Part shown: positions 1-11,237 of the stretch, in pieces | How positions within the stretch are numbered: the first letter of the stretch is position 1 | How the letters are laid out: every line of letters begins with the position of its first letter | Source of the DNA: Ophiura sarsii | Taxonomy: Eukaryota; Echinodermata; Ophiuroidea; Amphilepidida; Ophiuridae | NCBI GenBank assembly: GCA_035610835.1 | Contig: CM069457.1 | Span: 25,166,658 to 25,230,657 of the forward strand | Length of the DNA stretch: 64,000 bases | Direction: 5' to 3' | The notes under the pieces: generated by a model | What the model saw: the letters and a program-made list of their open reading frames with translations, nothing else | Told to the model about the DNA's origin: nothing | The model's database searches: none | Program-made: the position numbers and the translations under genes

Positions 1-377
1 TAACCTGTTGAAATACTTATGGAACCTCTGCCAAGAACGAGGGGTACCTCTAATCCATTGAAATACTTATGGAACCTCTGCCAAGAACGAGGGGGTACCT
101 CTAACCTGTTGAAATACTTATGCAACCTCTGCCAAGAACGAGGGGTACCTGTAACCCATTGAAATATTTATGCAACCTCTGCCAAGAAGGAGGGAGATAC
201 CTCTAACCCATTGAAATACTAATGGAATCTCTGCCAAGAAGCATGGGGGGGGGGTACCTCTAACCACTTGAAATACTAATGAAACCTCTACCAAAAGGAG
301 GTTGGTACGTCTAACCACTTGAAATACTAATGAAACCTCTGCCAAAAAGGAGGGGGCACCTCTAACCCATTGAAAAA
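1..377. repeat. 50-bp tandem repeat (minisatellite)
   Basis: About 7.3 head-to-tail copies of a 50-56 bp unit with the core TTGAAATACTTATGGAACCT followed by CTGCCAAGAACGAGGGGTAC. Units begin near 1, 51, 102, 152 and onward, and diverge toward the right (a G run near 245, then CCAAAAAGGAGG variants). The array probably continues to the left of the window. The open reading frame across it simply follows the repeat and is not evidence of coding. Confidence 0.9.
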
Positions 378-968
378 CAAAGCGTATGGCGAGAGCATTG
401 AACAGCACACACGCGGAGTGCATTAGACCCTTTCAAGGCACTCCGCATATTTTTGTTTCTTGCTTTCTGATTGGTTCGACACTACTAAGAGTAGACTAAT
501 TGCTTCTGTCTCCACATGCGCACTAACGCGAAGCTGTGCTGTGTTGGAGACTAAAAATCAAACGGTTCGAATGATGCCAGGTTTTGTTGCAGTCTGCGCG
601 TGATCGCATTATACACTGCGCCATCATGTTATCGCACGGGTCGATTGAGAGATGCGCTACACACGCACGCACAGCTTCCGTATTATCGTGACTCTCATGC
701 ATAAATTAGCGCAAAAAGCGACTAAAAGGTCAGGCACGTAAAAAGCATAGAAGCGGAACAGTCCCCTCAACAAGGCAAACGCATGCGCACCACAGTCGAC
801 GTTGCAGGGGATGGCAGAACAAAGTCTACTACTAAGAGTGTATGAATAAGCGTTCGTCCCATTCACTTGATCAGAAACCCTGTATGTATAATTTAACCTT
901 GAATATTTGAAATCAAGCCCTGTCCGGCATTGTCTGCTGCACAAGGATTCTTCTTTGGAGTATGTATA
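378..968. other. Intronic sequence, nothing recognised
   Basis: Moderately GC-richer single-copy-looking DNA. No splice-flanked ORF, no repeat structure and no RNA gene was recognised. The minus-strand ORF of 104 codons here has no recognisable motif and no supporting splice context. Confidence 0.4.
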
Positions 969-1131
969 CAAATACTACATGGTTAGAGGGGAAATAGTGC
1001 AATCTATTTTCCCGAGGTACTGGCTACAGGCCTACCACCCCGAACCCGGAGGGTGAGGGGTGGTAGGCCTGTAGCCAGTACCAAGGGAAAATAGTGTGCC
1101 CTATTGCCCCGATCATACCATGTAGTATTTG
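969..1131. repeat. Long imperfect palindrome (foldback element)
   Basis: A nearly perfect inverted repeat of about 70-bp arms around a 16-bp centre (GAACCCGGAGGGTGAG). The outer ends read CAAATACTACATGG and CCATGTAGTATTTG; the inner arms read GGTACTGGCTACAGGCCTAC and its complement. It would form a stable hairpin. Most likely a small foldback MITE; no protein is encoded. Confidence 0.85.
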
Positions 1132-1960
1132 CTTTATTACACCTCACTGTGACTCTGGGGATGAGGTTGTAGGGAAGTAGCCAAAACTACCACACGGGAA
1201 ATAGCTCAATTTCTTCAATAGCTCAATTTATTATCACTGTGGCCAGCTCAATTGACCAATGAAATTGCAGTATTTATGCCTATTATCTCATGAATATTTA
1301 TGAGGTGTAATAATATAGGTTATTATAATATACCTGCATCACATTGTGAGTGGGACAACTTGTTGTGTGCCTCATATTGTTGTGGAGGGCATTAATTGAA
1401 TGTTTATCAATAAATAAGCTGAATCTTCAAAATACTGTAAAACCACTTAATTTTGTGATGTTTTTAATTTTGAGAATATCTTAAATTAGCAAAATTAACT
1501 CCCCACAAAATAAACCATGTTAAAAGCTTAAAATCTGCGTCAAATTTTGGAATCGCAAAATGGCAATATTGGCTTTCGGTAATTTGTGAAATAAAGTGCC
1601 CACAAATTTAAAGTTTTTAACAGTAATGCCTTACTTCTAAAACTTTATGGTGTTCACATTTCTGCACGTCTATATTTAAAAACCCTAGCCCTATCCCGGT
1701 ATATTGGGATATTTTCTAAAATGTGCCTGTTGTTTCCATAAAATTGTATTTAAATAAGATTTGTCCATTAATATTACTTTAAATTCAAATCATCTTCAAT
1801 TTAAATGTGTGGGTATGCCTTTGATTGCCAAAGGGAATTAGAGCAATCAGTGTGAAAGCAGCGACAGACAGAGGAGTTATTTCACAAATTGAAGAACTAA
1901 ATAACAAATGTGTCAGTGCAGTACACTGTTGGATCTCACACTTTCCCATTTTCTTCCCCA
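1132..1960. other. AT-rich intronic sequence, nothing recognised
   Basis: Low-complexity AT-rich DNA with a short direct repeat (AATAGCTCAATTT, near 1200 and 1218). No coding, RNA or transposon structure was recognised. Confidence 0.4.
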
Positions 1961-1963
1961 TTA

Positions 1964-2246
1964 GGCCACGGGAAAAAACCCTGTTCTACTGGCCCGACTG
2001 ACCCATTTGTTTTTAGAAAATTTCATATTTTTAAAAAAATTGTTAAATATTTGAAAATTGCCTTAAAAATTATGGGGAAAAAAATCAGTTTTTTTTGGAA
2101 TGCATGCCGGTTTTGGAGACAACCCCCACCCCCTTAAATTTCTGACTCTGCGGCTCACTTCCAACATTTTTGGGAAAAATCAAAAAAACAAAAAACGCTT
2201 GACTGACCGACCCTACCTGAGAGGTAGAACAGGTTTTTTTGTGGCC
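1964..2246. mobile_element. Harbinger-like MITE with TTA target duplication
   Basis: Terminal inverted repeats GGCCACGGGAAAAAACCCTG (left) and CAGGTTTTTTTGTGGCC (right) are flanked on both sides by TTA (1961-1963 and 2247-2249). A 3-bp TWA target duplication with GG-starting termini is typical of PIF/Harbinger non-autonomous elements. No transposase is encoded. The inner termini (CTGTTCTAC / GTAGAACAG, GACTGACC / GACCGACC) resemble those of the GGCCAACAAC family found at 11551 and 30783. Confidence 0.7.
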
Positions 2247-2249
2247 TTA

Positions 2250-3595
2250 GGGTTGTGGCACTGTGTTATGACTTGGTAATTCAACAGAAAATATCCTTTT
2301 GCTTAAGTGTCAGAAAACATAAATAAAATCCTAGTATTAGGCAAAAAAAGATTGTTCCCCTCTAATAATTCATTCAACTTTTTTTTGTTAAAAATCCCTT
2401 TTGTTAAGGCAAAATCGACCAATTAAGAGTTAATTAGTCAATTGTTGGCAATCTTCCGATGAATTTTCAAATGCATTTTTCTCAAATTGGACCTGCTGTA
2501 TTTAAAGAAGCACACAATTGAAGTAAAGACAGCAAAAATGTATCTCGGCTGTTGTAAAAGCACCTATAATTTTAAAATTGGGTACTCATATTCTAAAAAT
2601 GAAAATACCAGGAGACAAAATTTAATTACAGTGATTTTGACAGCTTGTTTGTTAAATCGATCGAGAATTGTTGTCGCGGTATTGTGCTTACAGATGAAAA
2701 GTGCCCATTTCCATTGTTGCAGTAACTCTTATTGATCTCTCTGATTCAGCATGAAGATAATAGCGGGAATTTTGATTAGCTGTTCTTGTTGTGCTGTAAA
2801 CTTGATTAGCATAATCCGGGACAAATTTAATGGGGATGACAGGCATACTTCTTTACTACAATTAAAAGGGATGAATTTAAAACTCCAAATGCTCAGAAGG
2901 TCCAAGAAGACAGACAGGACAGGTCATCGCCATGGGCAAACTGTCAGATTTGACGCTGAATCAGAGAGATTTGTAAAACAATTTAAAATTATAGGTACTT
3001 TTACAACAGCCGAGTTACTTTTTTTGCTGTCTTTAGTTGGTTGTATCAAATTAATTGTATCAAACTGATACATTCATAATATATTGTAAACATACTAATA
3101 TACAAACTGAGCAGTGAAATTTGGTTAAACAGTTCCGGACACGCATACTTTGGAATTTTTGGTTTTCTGGCGGCAGTTTTGAACTTAAAAATGCCTGGAT
3201 TACCGCTTAATTTGAACGCTGCCTGTGCTACAGGCCCGACTTACAAAAAAAAAAATTAATAATAATTAATTTTAGACAAAATCCCTTTGAACATTTTTCA
3301 ACAATTTTCCAAAAAAATGCTGGTTTTTGTTTTGTTTTTTGAAATCATTGAACTTGACCAACATTTTAAGGGGATAAAGACAAATGCACAACCAACAGAT
3401 CCTACAGAGGTCTGTGTTTGCCCATGGAACAGAGAGGTGGATTTGTTTGTCGCCTAAGGCAAGCTTGCATCATGCATTTCCAAGATTTCTATAAGGAACA
3501 CAATGTTATCACTTTGTGGCTCATTCAGTACAAGCGCTAATACTTGGGAGGAATTTGCCAGTATTAACAATTTTTTGCAGCATAGTTCTGAAACA
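2250..3595. other. AT-rich intronic sequence, nothing firm
   Basis: Two short plus-strand ORFs (82 and 105 codons) lie here. They have ordinary intronic base composition, no recognisable domain and no splice partners in phase, so I do not call genes. Confidence 0.35.
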
Positions 3596-3597
3596 TA

Positions 3598-4200
3598 CGA
3601 GGGGGTATCAAAAAGTGTTAGAAATCACCCAGAAGTGAAGGAGCTAGAAATTTCATTTTGTTATGTGATCCTTCAGACATCTTTACATAGTCCTTGTGCA
3701 AAGTTACACATTTCTCCCGCTATTTATTACCTGTCCACAGACAGCCATTGTAGAGATCCTCAGATTGACCGCCATTGATTGATTCTCAGATTGCCTCAGA
3801 TTGTGTTATTCCCAAAACAGCAATAAATAGTTTAAAGTGTTGACACAAAGGGTCAAAGGTCATGTAGGGGTCATTAGAGGTCAATCTGTGCATACCCCAT
3901 GTTACCCATAAGTTTATTGTCACCAAGTTTGTTTGTAATGACCTTTGACCTCTTTCTGTCAAAACTTTAAACTATTTATTGCTGTTTTGGGAATAACACA
4001 ATCTGAGGCAATCTGAGAATCAATCAATTGCGGTCAATCTGAGGATCTCTACAATGGCTGTCTGTGGACAGGCAATAAAAAGTGGGAGAAATGTGTAACT
4101 TTGCACAGGGACTAAAGATGTCTGAAGGATTACGTATCAAAATAAAGTTTCTGGCTCCTTCACTTCTGGGTGATTTCTAAAACTTTTTGATACCCCCTCG
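3598..4200. mobile_element. Mariner-like foldback MITE, about 260-bp arms
   Basis: A 603-bp element whose two halves are inverted copies. It starts CGAGGGGGTATCAAAAAGTG and ends ACTTTTTGATACCCCCTCG, flanked by TA dinucleotides at 3596-3597 and 4201-4202. The arms extend about 260 bp each (to around 3865 and from around 3935) and differ by scattered substitutions; the loop contains GACCTTTGACCTC-type sequence. The CGAGGG..TATCAAAAAGT terminus and the TA target fit Tc1/mariner-derived elements. It is non-coding. Confidence 0.85.
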
Positions 4201-4426
4201 TATAGACCATAATCGAGTTCACCAAAAAAAGGCAACTCCATTTACGGATTAGACCAAATTGACAACACCGTGTCATATGAATGTGACGCGTCAGAAAAAA
4301 GGTATGCTTTGTATATACTTTTGTGAGGGAAAAATTAGATTCTGATGATAAATATCTGACATTATGTTGGAAAAAAGTTAATGTGTGAAGAATTGGTGAT
4401 GGATAATTAAACTTGGAAAAGACAAA

Positions 4427-5930
4427 ATATGTGATGCTATCTGTGAAAACCTGTCGGATGTCGCCAGATATGAACTTAGGGATTAAGAGTAAAATTAAAA
4501 AATATCTAAAAACAAAATCTAATCTAAAATTCATTTCCAATACTTCGTGTCATCATCTTTCATAAAATTTCACCTTCAAAAACTTACTTAAGGGCAGTGT
4601 CAACCCGGCACTTGTTTCAAAAATTGAATTTCATATTTCTCTATTATTTTATACTTTTATATGTATTCTATCATTACCATCATAAGTTACTAATCAGAGG
4701 CGATTATTTCCCGTTCTTTTGGGTGATTTTAAATTGTTGTTTTGGTAAGTTTGAGTCAGGAAAAGGCGCATGGTTATTTGGCGGGAATTTAAGCGGAGTT
4801 CCGCGCTTTTCAAATGCTGCGACAGCTGTTCGATCACTGCGTCGCGCGCTGAAACTTCCCGTGCGTAATACTAGACGCGCCGCTTAATATCCGCGACGTA
4901 GACGCGAAAAACAAAAGAGCGCAAAACAATGTCTCAAAATGTAAACAAAGGCCAATCTTACGATCATTTAAATTTCAGTTTTCTTCCAATTTCTTCACAT
5001 TGTGACAATATAAATTGAATCTGATAGTTTATTTTGATTGATCATAATAGTATACTCGCTTGTTAGGTCACACGCCCGTGTATTCCGTGAACATTTAGCT
5101 TTAAATGGTGGAAAATGTCAATATTTTTACTAAATCGATGTTTTCTAGAAGTTCAAATTTGAAGGAATTTTACGAATTTTCAGACAACATAACCAAAAAA
5201 ATATCAAACTATCAGGTAAGCTTTTACTACCATTGTGTAGAGGACTTTCAGCGCTAGGAGGCAATTTTTTATTTTTTCGATTATGGATTTTAAACTCGAG
5301 ATATGCATCCATTTGTAGCGAAATGTATGCAAAAAAACACGACTTTTACACTTTTCCGATGTATTTAGCAATATTTCCAAAACCAAGCCTTATTTTGGTA
5401 AAAGAAAAAATTGCCTCCTAGACAAAATTGTCTTGTTTACAAAAATGTATATTAGAACAAATAACCATTTTTTATTTTTTAGTTATGCTGTCTGAAAAAT
5501 TTGGGGTAAAATAATCTCTTTTTGGTTCATTTCTCAAAATTTAGTTTATTTGGTATCACATTGATATCACCATCGGATTCCTTATCAAATTTCCTTTCTA
5601 AAAATGTATACTTTTATGTACTTTTATTCAATATTCTCAAACTTAGAAGCAAAAGTTGATCATCAAAATATTAGGGTTGACACTTCCCTTAAATCACTTT
5701 TCTAATTAACTTTACAATGTTATTCTATTGAACTATATATAATCTATCTTTTTATTGCGATTTCTTGTTTTGTAGCTTTTGAAGACATCACAATCATCAT
5801 TCACTCATAACTTTTTGTAATGATCATAGAAAATTTATCGAAACAGTTCTGTAATCAGCACAGTTTCAGCATTCTTAATATAAATATCTCCAATTTGATG
5901 TGGCGGGTTTTCACAGATAGCATCACATAT
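4427..5930. mobile_element. TIR element family X, copy 1, with a nested insertion
   Basis: Perfect 20-bp terminal inverted repeats ATATGTGATGCTATCTGTGA / its complement bound this copy. A second copy lies in opposite orientation at 15897-18820. Without the nested 1.1-kb element at 4592-5688 this copy is only about 0.4 kb. Homology to copy 2 runs through both flanks of the insertion: 4436-4587 pairs with 18680-18820 inverted, and 5693-5930 pairs with 15897-16085 inverted. No coding capacity. Confidence 0.75.
4592..5688. mobile_element. TTAA-flanked non-autonomous element (1.1 kb)
   Basis: Terminal inverted repeats GGGCAGTGTCAACCC and GGGTTGACACTTCCC (one mismatch) are bordered by TTAA on each side (4588-4591, 5689-5692). 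It sits inside family X copy 1. The interior has a GC-richer patch at 4760-4920 and a short internal inverted repeat (AGGAGGCAATTTTTT near 5257, AAAAAATTGCCTCCT near 5405). TTAA duplication is the signature of piggyBac-type transposition, but the GGG termini are not the classical CCY start, so the superfamily is uncertain. Confidence 0.75.
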
Positions 5931-6289
5931 CAAAACTGAGCAAGAGAAATGTTTCACTGGTTTTGTCTATAGTTCGATCATCAGTTCCAAATTGTCAAGA
6001 AATATTTGGTTTTTATCTATCCATGAGCAATAATAATCCAAGAGTGTAAGCGTGATTTTGGCATACGCAAGCGTCACGCATACAATGACACTGCGGCATA
6101 GCGCGCCATATTGCACCATGCTAGTCAATTTGGTACTGACGACTGAACTATAGTCAGCATGGAGTCACTTTATGATAAAACAATATTTTGCTTTAAAATG
6201 CTGTCAATGTCAGCAAATATTCAAACAACTAACAACAAGTGCAGGGTGTCCTGCACAGCCACGCATCTCATCTTTGAGATTTAGGTAGT

Positions 6290-6640
6290 GCTGTGACCAA
6301 GTCACTAGACCTCCAGTCACAAGTCAGGCCAAGTCAGTAGCTAAGCTGACTCGAGTAGATTCAAATCTATCTAAATTGTTGTCAAGTCAAATCAAGTCAT
6401 GTGACCGGTTGGCTGAAGTCAAGTCAAGTCATTGATTTTGTTCAAGCCGTATCAAGACATATTGAACACAAAATTATCAACTCAACTTCATTCACTGATA
6501 TTATACCTGTACAGACATGTTGAAGTCAATTTCAAAAGTATTAAATGCATAATCAAGTTCAATTTGGTGGTTTAAAATTTAAGTATACTTAACTTCAGTT
6601 AGTTTAGCACACAAGTTGAGTCAAGTCCAGTCTAGCCTTT
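6290..6640. repeat. AAGTCA-rich low-complexity tract
   Basis: Irregular repetition of AAGTCA/GTCAAGTC motifs on both strands. A similar AAGTCA-rich stretch lies at 61880-62440, so this is probably a dispersed repeat family. The region 5931-6290 before it holds nothing recognised. Confidence 0.5.
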
Positions 6641-7096
6641 CATCAAGGCGTTGCAGTGGTGGTGTGTGACCACTTCTAAAACAGTGTGAGCGCCCTTTAT
6701 AGAAACAGTATAATAATACAACGCCTTTCCTCAAATAATCTTTGTGTTATGTTTTGTATTGTTTTATGGAAGATTTTTCCCTGAAAATTTGTGTTTGCTG
6801 ATTGGTTGATAATTATGTCATTTCTAAGAGAAAATATCAATATCTTCTCTATTTGATTTTTACTTTGAAATCAAAATTTTCTGATCATAATTCATCAAGA
6901 TCTTCCAAGTTATACAGAGCGATACGATTCCTAATTACTTCACAATCCTTGTTTAAATAGGTTGAAATAAACTGTTGGGGTCTCCGCCTGACACGTTATT
7001 TTCTGAGTGTATTTTGTTCGTAAATAGAATTCCATTGTGTGACACAGTGTAAGTGCCGTGTAAAGTGTTTCCGTCTGCAATCGTAACTGTACACAC

Positions 7097-10000
7097 AGGG
7101 TGCGTGCAGGAAACTCTCTTTCAAATTCAAGGACTTTTCAAGGACTTTTCAAGGACCAATAGTTCATATTTCAAGTACCCTAAGCAAGCCTTTTGTTAAG
7201 TCAAGATGGACCAGGAGCCGAATATCTGGAAAAAGCGGCTCCTGGTCCTCAAATTTTGGAGAGGACCAGGAGCCGCTTTTCCAAGACCAGGAACCAAGCC
7301 TTGAAATAAGCGGAAAATGACCAGGAGCAATTGTTTTTTGAAAACTTCCCCTGGTTCACGGGAATTTTTAAAAAGTGAACAATTACAACTAAAATGCACT
7401 TTTACATTGTGGATATTTACTGAGATATAGGCATTTAAACATTTCCTTTAACATAGGCTTTCAATTGAAAAAAGAAACTTTAAATCCAAATATATCCCTT
7501 ACCCCAAAGTTTTGAACCACAAAATTGATACGCCCTGAAAGGATAGTTGATTAGACATTTCTATCCAGACTTTTTCCTATTCTCCTCCCTACCACCGTCC
7601 CCCACCCTTCCTCCCCATCACTCTCCCCTATCTCCCCTATTAATCATGCCTGATCATTATTTATTCACAGATACTCATTTGCATATGAAAGAAATATTTT
7701 GGTTGACCTGTTCATGACCTAGGGACAGGCAGACCGCAGTCCGTCGCTAGCTGCTTCCGTTTACTAGACTCGTATGCATAGAATTTCGCAGAGTTTCACA
7801 ACTCATGAATATTAATGATTTTGACATGAGCTTCATTTCTATTTTTTATCACCCATTAAGATAGCTTTTAATACAAATTATGCCCCCAATATGATAGCTA
7901 AGATGTTTCTGTCAACTTTTTTAATCCAAAGAAGCAAATTTTCGTTTGAAAAAGGATTCAATTTTAATTAAAATCACGACCGTAAATTTCAAGTAAGCTT
8001 CCATAATTTAACCCGTCGTAATTTCGCTTCAAAACATACCTTTTTGACTTTAATCCAAGAAGCCAAGCTAAACACTTGGTGTAAAAATATGTTTTCTCTT
8101 TGAAACGTATGGTCATTATTTTTCATGTCCGTTAAGACAGGCTAGAACTAGCACTTTGTAGCGTTTTATTGACGAGGTAATCATCCATTTTTTATTCTGG
8201 TTTGTTGACGAAATATCTGGCCTCCGATTGGTCAATCCGGTCAATCTTGGGTCGGAGGTCAAATTACGTAAATCAAACAAGAATGCCCTTTAAAATATTT
8301 CCTTTTAATATTACATGTATTTTCCATTCACAATACTGTTAATATAAGTTATTAGCCTTGGAATAAATAATTTACAATGAAAACTTTTAATAATAATTAT
8401 TTATACCCGCAAAAAAGGTCAGATTTTTAAAGGGTATTTTATTTATTTTATAAAATAGGGCGTGCATTTGTATGAATGAACTGAGAAACCCGACTCATTG
8501 ATTTAAATGAATGACACGACACACAGAAAGAAAGAAATACTAGTGGAGAAGTGAAAGGTGAAAAGAGACACAAATTTAAAGAGATTTCTACCTTTTTTTT
8601 TGGGGGGGGCAACAATTTGTTATCGGGACTGGGCTGGGAATTGGATCTGGACTTTATTTTTCTTTCTTGCTTTTTTTTCCTTCTTGAAAGCGGCTTTTTT
8701 GTACGCCTGCGACTTTCTTGTACGCATGCAGCTTTCTTGTACGCCTGTACCTTTCTTGCACGCCTGCGACTTTCTTGTACGCATGCGGTTTTCTTGTACG
8801 CCTGCACCTTCTTGTACGCCTGCGACTTTCTTGTACGCCTGCGACTTTCTTGTACGAATGTGGCTTTCTTGTACGCCTGCGACTTTCTTGTACGAATGCG
8901 GCTTTCTTGTACGCCTGCGACTTTCTTGTACGAATGCGGCTTTCTTGTACGCCTGCGGCTTTCTTGTACGCCTGCGGCTTTCTTGTACGAATGCGGCTTT
9001 CTTGTACGCCTGCGACTTTCTTGTACGCATGCGGCTTTTGTTCTGCATAGCCTATAGGTCTGATATAAGTCCATCCATGATTCTACTACTACATGTAGTA
9101 CTAAGTAGTACTGTAGCCATACTGCACTGTGACTGTACGTGTAGACCGTGTGCATGGTGTGTGTAGTATTCGATACCATCGCTATAATACAATACATGTA
9201 TGCGTATAATAGTCGCACTCGCAGCACGTAGTACTGAAATCACGTATTTTCGATGGAAATCGTGATTCAAGCAAATTATAAGCGGCTCAGTTTAGCAGAC
9301 ATTGTTGACAATCTAAAACTTAATCCAAAGGCAGACATCGACAATCCGATAGGAAATTTTCTCCTCTACATGAATATCGCCGTGAAATTCCTCGAAATGT
9401 GTTAAGACGACCTGGAACTAGCAACTTTTGGAGTCATTTTACGAACGATTATCTACTTCCGGTTGATAATTTTGCGCTAATAACCATGATGAATGTAAGA
9501 AAACGAAGGATTAATGTGGATAGAAACCTAAACAATTATGCTCTCTGAACACTTTACTTTCAACATTTCGCCATTTTGTATTGATTACGTGGGTCACATG
9601 ATCATTATCAATAATTTGGTAGGGCTTCTTTCAGGTCAGAAAATTGACCTCGTCCTCATTTCGCGGGTCAAATCGGAAATCTCGCGAAAAACGAGGATTG
9701 TAAACAGGGAACGAGACCTCATTAACTGATCGAATGCGGTCTGCCTGGGGAAAGGGACATTTTCAGCCAGCACGCACGTGCTCATTAACACGTTACATGC
9801 TATATGCTTACTTCACAACTTATTGGCTGGGCTTGGTTTAACCAGTGGTTTAACTCTATTTATCAAACAATTTATCTTAAAAAGAGTATTTAATCCACAA
9901 TAAATAACTGATAACTTTCAATGAATAAATAAAGATGAAAGAGTAATAGTATGGAAAATAAAATGAGTAAAAACGTAACTTGAAATCTTGGAAGAATTTA

Positions 10001-10274
10001 TTTGAGGTGCTCAGCATTCGAAGGGTTTACTATTAAATATTAGTTAAATGGCACTGCGACTGCCACAAGGTATTAATGTTGGAAAAATGAATGGTAAAAT
10101 CGGAATATATATGGGCTAGGTATGGCTTCAGCACATTTGTTTTTTTCAAGGACTTTCACCAGACTTTCAGGACTTTTCATAAAATCCAAGGACTTTCAAG
10201 GCCTTGAAAAAGGAATTTCATTTTCAAGGACTTTCAAGGACTTTTTTGGCTTTTCAAGGATCTGCACGCACCCT
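7097..10274. mobile_element. hAT-like non-autonomous element with 8-bp duplication
   Basis: Begins AGGGTGCGTGCAG and ends CTGCACGCACCCT, with the 8-bp direct repeat GTACACAC at 7089-7096 and 10275-10282. Subterminal CAAGGACTTTTCAAGGAC-type repeats lie inside both ends in inverted orientation. An 8-bp duplication is typical of hAT elements. No transposase ORF is present in its 3178 bp. Instead it carries a duplicated GACCAGGAGCCG palindromic segment (7205-7330), a 19-bp satellite (8690-9040) and an internal inverted pair around GGCAGACCGCA (near 7730) and TGCGGTCTGCC (near 9736). Confidence 0.8.
8690..9040. repeat. 19-bp satellite inside the hAT-like element
   Basis: About 18 copies of a 19-bp unit, TTTCTTGTACGCCTGCGAC, with CGAATGCGGC and CGCATGCAGC variants. 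Because 19 is not a multiple of three, each reading frame cycles through the unit with a 57-nt (19-residue) period, and long ORFs appear on both strands in several frames. These ORFs are a by-product of a stop-free unit, not evidence of a protein. Confidence 0.95.
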
Positions 10275-10894
10275 GTACACACGTTAACACACTAGTATAG
10301 AATGCTGTTTATAAAAATTGAAACAAATATATTGACAAATTCCTTAAATTAGAAGCAGATTTCCATTATTATTTAGTAAAGTTCTGTGATAGGGTTTTTA
10401 CGGAAAATACCGTCAAAATATATTTATGCGCCCAGAAAAAACTGTTCAGATATTGTCAAACTTCATTATGAAAGAGAAAAAAATATGTGTGGAAAATTGA
10501 AAAAGATCACATATTATTGCTTTAAGGGCGGACTCATAATTTTGAGTAAAAAATGCCAAAATCGCTTGATGATGATGTACAGATGCTAACTTAGGGACAA
10601 TTTTTTTTAAATCTAATCTAATATTTTTTGCAATTTTGACCAAAAAATTGAGGAAAATATGTAAACTTTTTGAGTTATCATAACACTGATGGCCGGCCAT
10701 GCATCTTGTCTTTAGTTTTAGTAATTTTCTTATAGCATAATTATAATGCTATATAGAGGGCACTGTTTACCTCTGCCACAACAACTAGGTTACATGGTAT
10801 AACAATTATTCATCATCAACAGAGGGCTTTTCAATCCATACAAATGATCTCAGAAGATGGTGGACTCAACAAGAATAGTTAAGTGTTAGAGTGA

Positions 10895-11025
10895 AAGTTC
10901 ATCTGTGTTGGTAACTAAATAATTAATTTTTCGTACTCAACACAAGATAATAATTACTTGGAATTTTCAGGTGTTACACCTTTCATCAACAGACTAATGA
11001 CTCAAACTGACGGACTTGACCTTTT
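10895..11025 (-). mobile_element. Penelope-like element 3' end fragment with hammerhead-like fold
   Basis: Inverted homologue of 58610-58700, which directly follows a GIY-YIG coding fragment, so this is a truncated 3' end of the same element family. On the minus strand TTGATGA is followed by a short AGGTG/CACCT hairpin and then GAAAA (10963-10989). That is the order of a type I hammerhead core, with the first C of CTGATGA replaced by T. Hammerhead motifs are known in Penelope-like elements; activity here is not shown. Confidence 0.5.
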
Positions 11026-11237
11026 GGAAATGTGGGCAAAATCCTTCAGTTGTCTAACAATTTTGCACAAACTCAAGGCATGCACACAAAAGATTATAGA
11101 GGCCAACTTTGATCTACCAGGTTTATGATTACTTTGTAGAAATACTATTGTAATCATGTGGCTAAAATGTTAGCATTTTGAAGAAGGACCAGGAATCATG
11201 CATGTAACCCAATGATACATGGTATTTAACCAAAAGG

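Larger units (their letters stand above)
6700..10521. mobile_element. Degraded TTAA-MITE copy split by a hAT-like insertion
   Basis: The right end, GATCACATATTATTGC followed by TTAA (10522-10525), matches the right end of the family seen intact at 39718-40599 and 48567-49459. The internal stretches before 7089 and after 10282 continue the same family (AATTCCAT..TGTGACAC..GTGTTTCC.., then TGAAACAAATAT..TTAGAAGCAGATTT). The 3.2-kb block between them is an insertion. The left end is decayed and its position is approximate. Confidence 0.55.

Noticed and set aside
118..423. 101-codon minus ORF with repeated VFQWVRG
   Set aside because: It is produced by the 50-bp minisatellite; unit lengths vary and no start or domain supports it.
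8448..9227. Long ORFs (up to 259 codons) on both strands with Lys/Arg- or Cys/Leu-rich repeats
   Set aside because: They follow a 19-bp satellite with no stop in any frame; the 19-residue period in every frame is an arithmetic result of the unit length.
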